11,808 nucleotides of DNA, taken from Dialister sp. UBA6422 (GTDB taxonomy: Bacteria; Bacillota; Negativicutes; Veillonellales; Dialisteraceae). Under the pieces are notes generated by a model, which saw only the letters and a list, made by a program, of their open reading frames with translations, searched no databases and was not told the DNA's origin. Within the stretch, counting starts at the first letter, position 1. Each line of letters begins with the position of its first letter. Below, one piece after another: positions 1-5,033 of this stretch. The translations under genes and the position numbers were made by a program. The stretch lies in the NCBI GenBank assembly GCA_002439665.1, contig DJPC01000156.1, positions 7,159 through 18,966 of the forward strand, given 5' to 3'.

Positions 1-289
1 AGAAGAAATTATGTTCGCTTTTTGTGATTCATAAATAGTAACAGCAAAGATTATATTTCTATTCTAAGAAATTGCTTTCTAGCTGTTTATTAAAAGCAGT
101 TTTAGTTATTTTTTGCTATATTAGTCATAATTATCAATCACGAATATGATGAAAACAAAAAAATAGCATAAGTTTTATTTTTTAAGGGCTATAAAATATA
201 AATGTGCAAGTTATGAATGCTATATAGAAATTTCCTCTATAGTATCAGCTAAAAATCATAAAATTAATTAGCAAAATTCGATTTAAAAT

Positions 290-326
290 CATAGATTATA
301 ATACATATTATATATTATAATCTATG
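290..326. repeat. Perfect 14-bp inverted repeat, 9-nt loop
   Basis: The arm CATAGATTATAATA (290-303) is followed after nine bases by its exact reverse complement TATTATAATCTATG (313-326). The arms are almost entirely A/T, so an RNA stem would be weak. It lies in gene-free DNA about 260 bp before the thioesterase gene. It could be an operator-like palindrome or the relic of a bidirectional terminator. Function is unknown. Confidence 0.7.
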
Positions 327-447
327 AAAAATGAAAATAAATATATTATACAAGCTATGTATTTTCGGATATAATCATGGCGAATTCGAAAATCGGTGTC
401 CACTTTATTGGCACTATGGCAATTGTCATTCTTTATTTTTATATTTG

Positions 448-522
448 AGGTGCTAAAGACTAGTACCTGGTAATTCGTCAATAGGAAAGACTTTTTCATC
501 ACTACTAGTCATTACTACCTAG
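448..522 (+). promoter_or_regulatory. Hairpin and two similar TAnTACCTnG boxes, possible operator
   Basis: Positions 448-468 form an 8-bp stem (AGGTGCTA / TAGTACCT, one G-U pair) with a five-base loop. Overlapping its right arm, TAGTACCTGG (461-470) sits in an imperfect palindrome, AGTACC-T-GGTAAT. A close copy, TACTACCTAG, occurs at 513-522 (8 of 10 matching). From memory these resemble FapR boxes of Firmicutes, whose core is close to TTAGTACCT followed by a partial mirror. FapR represses lipid genes and senses malonyl-CoA. The match is imperfect and no FapR gene is in the window, so the identification is tentative; the repeated boxes themselves are directly visible. Confidence 0.3.
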
Positions 523-535
523 CTTTTCATTATCC

Positions 536-566
536 TTGTGATGTAACTCTTGTTACACCATATGTA
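536..566 (+). promoter_or_regulatory. Candidate promoter with palindromic spacer
   Basis: A possible -35 TTGTGA (536-541) is followed 17 bases later by a weak -10 CATATG (559-564). The spacer contains the inverted repeat TGTAAC-N4-GTTACA (542-557), the usual place for a repressor site. The transcript would begin about 20 bases before the thioesterase start codon. The -10 element is poor, so the promoter assignment is uncertain. The palindrome is certain. Confidence 0.3.
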
Positions 567-588
567 CTTAGAATTTGAAGGGATAGAT

Positions 589-1038
589 ATGATTACTTTA
601 GGAGATTTTTTATCAGTTGGCCAAAATGCTATGGCGCGCAGAGTGGTACAGCAGTCCGATGCGGCTGATAATTATGAAAATGAATTTAAAAGTTTATTAG
701 CTACACCTCGACTTATTCACTGGGCTATTGATGCATCGATAGAAGCCATTGATCCTTATTTGCCAGATGAATATGCCAGTATCGGGTTGTCTATTAATTT
801 TGTCCATACAGCTCCCACTAGTTTAGGAATGACTGTTACTGTTCATGCCTCTATTATTGCTTTGACAGATCATGATGTAACTTTGGAAATAAAAGCTTGG
901 GATGAGCAAGGCGAAATTGGTCATGGTATTCATAAACGTTCTATTGTACTAAAACAGGCTGTACTTGATAAAGCAGAAGAACGTACTAGACTTCTTATGA
1001 TTCGCCAAGCTAATGAACAGATTAAGGAGATGAAATAA
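589..1038 (+). CDS. FlK-like hotdog acyl-CoA thioesterase
   Basis: This 149-residue protein belongs to the hotdog (4HBT) thioesterase superfamily and resembles the fluoroacetyl-CoA thioesterase (FlK) family. The start is set at 589 because GAAGGG lies just upstream; the frame is open further back to a TTG at 550 without a good binding site. Family landmarks are the ATP-R-L segment (38-42), I-N-F-V-H-T-A-P-T (69-77) and the G-H-G-I-H-K-R stretch near the end. By ungapped alignment to my memory of FlK, Thr39 matches Thr42 and His73 matches His76, but the catalytic Glu50 position is Ile47, with Asp48 next to it. The substrate is unknown; probably a short or carboxylated acyl-CoA in the cytoplasm. 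Its stop codon overlaps the next start (TAATG), so it is translationally coupled to the decarboxylase subunits. Confidence 0.75.
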   Translation: MITLGDFLSVGQNAMARRVVQQSDAADNYENEFKSLLATPRLIHWAIDASIEAIDPYLPDEYASIGLSINFVHTAPTSLGMTVTVHASIIALTDHDVTLEIKAWDEQGEIGHGIHKRSIVLKQAVLDKAEERTRLLMIRQANEQIKEMK

Positions 1039-1190
1039 TGGACACTATACCGGATTCTTTAAGTGGAGCACTTCTTCTTAGTGCTATTGATTTTCTGCTC
1101 AGTTTTGTATTTATTTCTTTTATCGGGGTAGTTCTTCATTTTTTCCCATTACTCAATCGCTTAGGGGAAGTAAAGGAAAGGAAGGATTGA
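1038..1190 (+). CDS. Small single-span membrane protein, OadG/MmdD-like decarboxylase subunit
   Basis: This 50-codon gene starts at the ATG overlapping the thioesterase stop (TAATG) and has AAGGAG nine bases upstream. The protein has a short polar N-terminus, one long hydrophobic stretch (about residues 11-40, containing Asp18), and a charged C-terminal tail rich in Lys, Arg and Glu. Size, topology and position directly before a decarboxylase beta subunit fit the gamma/delta (OadG, MmdD) subunits, which help assemble the Na+-pumping decarboxylase and anchor the carboxyltransferase to the membrane. The usual proline/alanine-rich linker and metal-binding histidine end of Klebsiella OadG are absent. 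Such small subunits diverge strongly, so the family call rests mostly on context and topology. Confidence 0.55.
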   Translation: MDTIPDSLSGALLLSAIDFLLSFVFISFIGVVLHFFPLLNRLGEVKERKD

Positions 1191-1194
1191 CACA

Positions 1195-2322
1195 ATGGAT
1201 CAACTGTTTCTTGCTTTATTAAATGATCTTCTTCACCAAACCGGTCTTTTGGATCTGACGGTAGGTAATTTTATCATGATCTTAGCCGGTTGTGTTCTAC
1301 TGTATTTAGGTATTATTAAGAAATATGAACCTTTCCTTTTAGTTGGAATTGGATTTTCCTGCATTGTAGCCAATGTACCAGGGTCCACACTTACTAGTGA
1401 AGGGGGACTTTTCTATTTCGCTTATCAAGGGGTAGAGCAGCTTATTCTTCCGCCTCTTATTTTCCTTGGGGTAGGAGCTATGACAGATTTTGGTCCTATG
1501 ATTGCCAATCCATCGCTAGTCATTTTAGGGGCTGCAGCGCATTTGGGTATTTTCGTGGCTCTTATTGGCGCCCAAGCATTAGGATTTAATCTAGGTGAAG
1601 CGGCTTCTATCGGTATCATAGGTGGTGCTGATGGTCCTATGGCTATCTATACCACCATGAAATTGGCACCCCATCTTCTGCCGCAGATTTCTGTGGCTGC
1701 ATATTCTTATATGGCATTGATGCCTTTGATTCAGCCACCGATTATGAAGCTTTTAACAAATAAAGAAGAACGGAAAATCATGATGAAACAGCCAAGATAT
1801 GTATCTCGGCTAGAAAAAATTGCATTTCCTATTGTTATGGCATTGATTGTGAATATCTTTTTACCACCTGTGGCTCCTTTAATTACCATGCTTATGTTAG
1901 GAAATCTCCTTCGTGAATGTTTAGTAGTGACCAAATTGGCAGAAACAGCCTCAAATACTTTATTAAATATAGTAACATTGGTATTGACAGTAGCTATTGG
2001 TTCCACTATGGCAGCAGATACATTCCTTACATCCCAAACCATTTTGATTATTTTCTTAGGTCTTGTGGCTTTTGCTTTCGGTACTGGTTCTGGTGTGATT
2101 TGTGCTAAAATTATGAATGTATTGTCTGGTGGCAGGATCAATCCTCTTATAGGCTCTGCAGGTATTGCTTCTGTTCCTATCGCTGCAAGAGTTTCTCATT
2201 TAGTAGGACAACAGGAAAATAGACGAGTATTCCTTCTCATGCATGCGATGGGGCCTAATTTAGCTGGGGTCTTTGGCACTGCTATTTCTGGTGGTATCAT
2301 GCTGGCTTTGTTGGGGCATTAG
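1195..2322 (+). CDS. Na+-translocating decarboxylase beta subunit (OadB/MmdB/GcdB family)
   Basis: This 375-residue, very hydrophobic protein has the length of the short MmdB/GcdB type rather than the longer Klebsiella OadB. Members decarboxylate carboxybiotin in the membrane and export Na+. Recognisable segments are GGADGP at 143-148 (Asp146 matches the essential OadB Asp203), the A-A-Y-S-Y-M-A-L-M-P-L-I-Q-P-P-I-M loop (168-184), GNLLRE (236-241) and N-P-L-I-G-S-A-G (316-323). Asn316, Gly320 and Arg332 match OadB Asn373, Gly377 and Arg389. The Ser382 position is Ala325, with Ser326 beside it. GGAAGG precedes the ATG, four bases after the small-subunit stop. The alpha (carboxyltransferase) and biotin-carrier subunits are not in the window, so the acid substrate (methylmalonyl-, glutaconyl-CoA, oxaloacetate or other) cannot be told. 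Confidence 0.88.
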   Translation: MDQLFLALLNDLLHQTGLLDLTVGNFIMILAGCVLLYLGIIKKYEPFLLVGIGFSCIVANVPGSTLTSEGGLFYFAYQGVEQLILPPLIFLGVGAMTDFGPMIANPSLVILGAAAHLGIFVALIGAQALGFNLGEAASIGIIGGADGPMAIYTTMKLAPHLLPQISVAAYSYMALMPLIQPPIMKLLTNKEERKIMMKQPRYVSRLEKIAFPIVMALIVNIFLPPVAPLITMLMLGNLLRECLVVTKLAETASNTLLNIVTLVLTVAIGSTMAADTFLTSQTILIIFLGLVAFAFGTGSGVICAKIMNVLSGGRINPLIGSAGIASVPIAARVSHLVGQQENRRVFLLMHAMGPNLAGVFGTAISGGIMLALLGH

Positions 2323-2417
2323 ATTATCCAGTAAGTTCATCTTATATAAAATTGCAATGCAAATATAAGGTACATAAAGTGTACATTGTAAGTATCCATT
2401 AACTTTTCTTATATATA

Positions 2418-2469
2418 AAAATGGTATGGCAATACATCTTATAGGTGTATTGCCATACCATTTTATTTT
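2418..2469. terminator. Bidirectional Rho-independent terminator
   Basis: A perfect 19-bp stem (2418-2436 with 2446-2464, nine-base loop) centres on TGGTATGGCAATACA. On the plus strand it is followed by TTTTATTTTAA, on the minus strand by a T-rich run. It lies between the convergent beta-subunit gene and fabK and suits both transcripts. Confidence 0.9.
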
Positions 2470-2501
2470 AACTACATGAATAAAGATACCATGTAGTTAA
2501 A
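2467..2501. repeat. 12-bp hairpin overlapping the fabK stop codon
   Basis: The arm TTTAACTACATG (2467-2478) is mirrored exactly by CATGTAGTTAAA (2490-2501), with an 11-base loop. The minus-strand arm includes the fabK stop codon (2497-2499). No T-run follows on either strand, so it is not a classical terminator. It may protect the fabK mRNA 3' end or assist the adjacent terminator. Confidence 0.65.
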
Positions 2502-3447
2502 TCAGATGACTGGCATTATGAAGTCTTTTTTCTGCTTCAGATACCAGATCATCTACAATTTCCTGAACGGGTTGTTCCTGGGTGAGATGGGTGAGTGACA
2601 TACCAGCTAGTACAAAACCGTTTTCTGTATCTCCATCAATAGCGGCTAATTTATTGGTACCTGCTGCTAAAGCGGTGAGAGTTTCCTGCGGAGCACCGCT
2701 ATATTCTAGTTTAAGATATTTTTCAGAGAATGGATTACGTAGGCCACGGACGGTATCTCTTGTAGTAAATCCGGTTACTACAGAATCCGTGTCTTTAGCT
2801 TCCATAATAGCTTTTTTAGCATTGGGATGAAGTTTGCATTCTTTAGCCAAAAGGAAACGAGTACCCATTTGTACGCCAGAGGCACCCATCATAAGAGCAG
2901 CAGCGATACCACGGCCGTCTACAATGCCACCAGCAGCGACTACAGGGATTTCAATTTCTGGAAGGACATTTTCCAAAAGAGCCATCAGAGTGATTTTTCC
3001 ATCATGGCCGCCAGCCTCCATACCTTCTACTACTAGAGCATCAGCGCCAGCTTCCTGTACACGATGGGCCAGTTTTACATTAGGGACTACTGGGATACAT
3101 TTGACTCCTGCCTGATGAAATGGAGCAAAGTAAGGGACAGGGTTACCCGCACCAATAGTAACAAATGGTACTTTTTCATCACAAATGAGCTGAGCTACAT
3201 CATCTTTATTATGCATTTGGAGCATGAGGTTTACCCCGAATGCTTTTCCAGGGCCTAAAATATCTTTTGCCTGACGAATATGATCGCGGATTTCATCTAC
3301 TGTAAATCCACCAGCACCTATGACACCAGCACAGCCTGCATGGTTCATAGCTGCTGCGAGAACACCATCAGAAATATAGGCCATAGCCCCCTGAATAATA
3401 GGATAATCAATAGAGAGAAGTTTTGTTAATGGAGTATTCCAAGACAT
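2497..3447 (-). CDS. fabK: FMN-dependent enoyl-[acyl-carrier-protein] reductase FabK
   Basis: This 316-residue TIM-barrel flavoprotein should catalyse the last reduction of each fatty-acid elongation cycle in the cytoplasm, using FMN and NAD(P)H. The family is close to nitronate monooxygenases. Visible landmarks are Y-P-I-I-Q-G-A-M-A (15-23), G-A-G-N-P (99-103), the E-G-x-E-A-G-G-H-x-G motif (141-150, with His148 at the position of the FabK active-site histidine), A-A-G-G-I-V-D-G-R-G (171-180) and G-V-Q-M-G-T-R-F (191-198). AGGAG lies nine bases before the ATG. The size is near the pneumococcal enzyme. It stands alone, away from other fab genes, with its own promoter and a large leader palindrome. 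Nitronate monooxygenase is the alternative, but the E-G-x-E-A-G-G-H motif favours FabK. Confidence 0.88.
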   Translation of the reverse strand: MSWNTPLTKLLSIDYPIIQGAMAYISDGVLAAAMNHAGCAGVIGAGGFTVDEIRDHIRQAKDILGPGKAFGVNLMLQMHNKDDVAQLICDEKVPFVTIGAGNPVPYFAPFHQAGVKCIPVVPNVKLAHRVQEAGADALVVEGMEAGGHDGKITLMALLENVLPEIEIPVVAAGGIVDGRGIAAALMMGASGVQMGTRFLLAKECKLHPNAKKAIMEAKDTDSVVTGFTTRDTVRGLRNPFSEKYLKLEYSGAPQETLTALAAGTNKLAAIDGDTENGFVLAGMSLTHLTQEQPVQEIVDDLVSEAEKRLHNASHLI

Positions 3448-3477
3448 AGTGATAATCTCCTTTCAAATGGAAGTGTA

Positions 3478-3536
3478 AATGGTTACTTCTAGCTAAGACT
3501 ATATAAGACTATTTATATAGTATGAAGTTAACCATT
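3478..3536 (-). promoter_or_regulatory. Nested palindrome in the fabK leader
   Basis: An outer repeat AATGGTTA (3478-3485) pairs with TAACCATT (3529-3536). Next to it CTTC (3486-3489) pairs with GAAG (3524-3527). An inner perfect repeat ACTATATAA (3498-3506) pairs with TTATATAGT (3513-3521) across six bases. The octamer AAGACTAT is also tandemly repeated (3496-3503, 3505-3512). The fabK promoter is predicted to start transcription near 3536, so the whole palindrome would be the first 60 bases of the mRNA. It may be an operator for a lipid regulator or an RNA hairpin controlling fabK. I do not recognise a known riboswitch. Confidence 0.55.
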
Positions 3537-3542
3537 ACTTAT

Positions 3543-3571
3543 ATTATATCGACTTCCATAGGTTACGTTAA
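3543..3571 (-). promoter_or_regulatory. fabK promoter
   Basis: Read on the minus strand, TTAACG (3566-3571) is 17 bases from a perfect TATAAT (3543-3548). Transcription should begin near 3536, giving a leader of about 90 bases to the fabK ATG at 3447. Confidence 0.65.
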
Positions 3572-3593
3572 TAGAGAATTTTATAAACTATTT

Positions 3594-3629
3594 AAAAAAG
3601 TCATAACGAATTAATTGCCCATGACTTTT
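3594..3629 (-). terminator. Minus-strand terminator-like hairpin
   Basis: AAAAGTCAT (3596-3604) and ATGACTTTT (3621-3629) form a 9-bp stem with a 16-base loop. On the minus strand the stem ends in a six-T run, as in an intrinsic terminator, but it is GC-poor. It lies upstream of the fabK promoter, where no minus-strand gene is apparent. It could insulate fabK or end an unannotated small transcript. Confidence 0.35.
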
Positions 3630-3886
3630 AGTTATATAAATGAAGTAAAAAACACAAGGGAAAATATTTTCTTTGTCGTTTTATCTTACAAAAGGAACTT
3701 AAATATAAAAAATAGTGCAAATGCATAGTGCTGAATGATACGCACTCTATTTTGGGTTTGAAATCTTAACATGCCGTGGCTATTAAAATTAAAAAAACCT
3801 ATATCCTCTAGAGCTCACTGCGCCTCCATTTTGTAGACAACTAATCATTTTAAGTATATGCTAATTAATAAATTTAAAGGCAGATG
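3630..3886. other. Intergenic stretch without recognised gene
   Basis: Between the fabK control region and the cggR promoter I find no supportable coding gene. One imperfect stem (AAATAGTGC at 3710-3718 with GCACTCTATTT at 3742-3752, two-base bulge) is followed on the minus strand by ATTTTTTATATTT, resembling a weak terminator. A GGAGG on the minus strand (about 3836) precedes a nine-codon GTG frame only, which is too short to call. A small RNA on the minus strand is possible but not shown. Confidence 0.4.
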
Positions 3887-3915
3887 TTGTAGTATTAATA
3901 GACACGTGATATACT
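3887..3915 (+). promoter_or_regulatory. Candidate promoter of the cggR-gap operon
   Basis: TTGTAG (3887-3892) lies 17 bases before TATACT (3910-3915), which matches the -10 consensus at five of six positions. The -35 keeps only the TTG core. An alternative -35, TAGACA (3899-3904), would need the weaker -10 TAGAGT (3923-3928). Confidence 0.4.
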
Positions 3916-3924
3916 GTAACTGTA

Positions 3925-3953
3925 GAGTTTTGACTGATTCATTTCAGTTTTGA
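3925..3953 (+). promoter_or_regulatory. Tandem AGTTTTGA repeats, likely CggR operator
   Basis: AGTTTTGA occurs at 3926-3933 and again at 3946-3953, exactly 20 bases apart, about two helical turns. Between them ACTGA-N6-TCAGT (3932-3947) is an inverted repeat. In Bacillus subtilis, CggR binds two direct repeats between the promoter and its own gene, so the arrangement and position fit autoregulation. The base sequence itself differs from the Bacillus site. Confidence 0.45.
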
Positions 3954-3971
3954 TATATGGAAGTGAGCGAG

Positions 3972-5033
3972 ATGAAAGACGATTCTTTATTGATGCTGCT
4001 TGCACCGGAGATGTTGAATGAAGCGGGAGAACGATTTCGTATTCTTCAGGAAATACATGCATCTCAACCAGTAGGTAGACATCTTCTCATCGTGCAGACG
4101 AAACTCTCAGAAAGTACAATTCGTAGACATATAGAATATTTAGAAAAAGCCGGCCTATTGATTGCAAAACCAAAAGGAATGATTCTTACTGAAAAAGGCG
4201 AGTCTCTTTTGATACCTCTTTCTCATTATTTCCAAAAGAATCCAACGAGGGGCGAAATAGAAAAGAAACTGGCCCATATTCTTTCTATGGAAAGAGTGAT
4301 TCTCTTAAAAGGGGATGCGGATCAGTCAGAGACGGTGAAGAGAAATATTTCTGAGGAAGCGGCTCTCATTCTCATGCGTTGGATTCGTGATGGAGATGTG
4401 GTCGCCATTAGCGGTGGAGAAATTATGGCAGGAGTAGCAGGTGCTATGCCTCCATTTCATATGTCTTTGGATGTACTGCCAGCTTGCGGTGGATTGGGAA
4501 GGAAAGTAGAGTACCTTCCTAATGTAGTAGCTGCTAGGCTTGCGGAAAGAGTTGGCGGAAATTACCATATCATCCATGTTCCAGAAGGTTGTTCACCTGA
4601 ACTATATCGCCAGGTGAAAAAAGCACTTCCGCAGTCAAAAGTGATGGATACCTTATTCCCGAAGGTACGTATCCTTTTGACAGGAATTAATGATTTTTTT
4701 GATATGATGAAATGGCGTGACTTTCCTGCTGACGTAAAGGAAAGACTGGTAAGGGATAAAGCTGTAGGCGAAGGTCTTGGGCTTTTTTCTGATCAGAATG
4801 GTAAGGTTTTATATCGTTTGTACAATGGGGGCATCACAAAAGAAGATATCCCAACGATTCCCCATATTTTATTGGCTGCTGGTGGAAGACACAAAGGAAG
4901 AGCTATTTTAGCTATGGCTAGGACCGGCATTCGAGGTACACTTATCACTGATGAAGGCGCAGCTAATGAAATACTTGCAGTATCTGATTCCAACATAGGA
5001 GGGTGCAAAAATCATGACAAAAATCGGTATTAA
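3972..5033 (+). CDS. cggR: CggR-type central glycolytic gene regulator (SorC family)
   Basis: This 353-residue DNA-binding repressor heads the lower-glycolysis operon. In Bacillus, CggR represses gapA-pgk-tpi-pgm-eno and is released by fructose-1,6-bisphosphate. The N-terminal region (about 21-80) reads as a winged helix-turn-helix, with S-E-S-T-I-R-R-H as the probable recognition part. The rest (about 105-340) is the sugar-phosphate-binding SorC domain, with S-G-G-E-I-M (147-152), A-C-G-G-L-G (171-176), the long G-E-G-L-G-L-F stretch (266-272) and A-A-G-G-R-H-K-G-R (302-310). I prefer the ATG at 3972, preceded by GGAAGTGAG; the ATG at 3957 has no binding site. The 3' end runs 20 bases into gap, giving an extra polar C-terminal tail that covers gap's ribosome binding site. 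Confidence 0.87.
   Translation: MKDDSLLMLLAPEMLNEAGERFRILQEIHASQPVGRHLLIVQTKLSESTIRRHIEYLEKAGLLIAKPKGMILTEKGESLLIPLSHYFQKNPTRGEIEKKLAHILSMERVILLKGDADQSETVKRNISEEAALILMRWIRDGDVVAISGGEIMAGVAGAMPPFHMSLDVLPACGGLGRKVEYLPNVVAARLAERVGGNYHIIHVPEGCSPELYRQVKKALPQSKVMDTLFPKVRILLTGINDFFDMMKWRDFPADVKERLVRDKAVGEGLGLFSDQNGKVLYRLYNGGITKEDIPTIPHILLAAGGRHKGRAILAMARTGIRGTLITDEGAANEILAVSDSNIGGCKNHDKNRY

Larger units (their letters stand above)
1..549. other. AT-rich gene-free upstream region
   Basis: No convincing gene is visible on either strand. The stretch is very AT-rich compared with the coding regions. It holds several inverted repeats, given as separate entries (290-326, 448-468, and the element at 542-557 just beyond). 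A weak stem near 79-105 followed by T-rich DNA could be the remains of a terminator for a gene lying before the window, but the pairing is poor. A 64-codon minus-strand reading frame at 308-502 has no adequate ribosome binding site and no recognisable motif, so I do not call it a gene. Confidence 0.6.

Noticed and set aside
308..502. 64-codon minus-strand reading frame beginning M-M-K-K-S
   Set aside because: It has no close ribosome binding site, no family motif, an odd composition, and overlaps the hairpins and boxes of the thioesterase upstream region.
550..588. Upstream TTG start for the thioesterase
   Set aside because: It would add 13 residues lacking family similarity and overlaps the promoter palindrome; the ATG at 589 has GAAGGG at the right distance.
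1731..2141. 136-codon frame on the minus strand inside the beta-subunit gene
   Set aside because: It is a shadow of the conserved membrane-protein gene on the plus strand and shows no protein motif of its own.
3478..3536. Reading the fabK leader palindrome as a Rho-independent terminator
   Set aside because: No T-run follows it on either strand and it sits just downstream of a good promoter rather than at a gene end.
3806..3840. Minus-strand GGAGG followed by a nine-codon GTG frame
   Set aside because: It is too short and has no supporting context; a chance match is likely.
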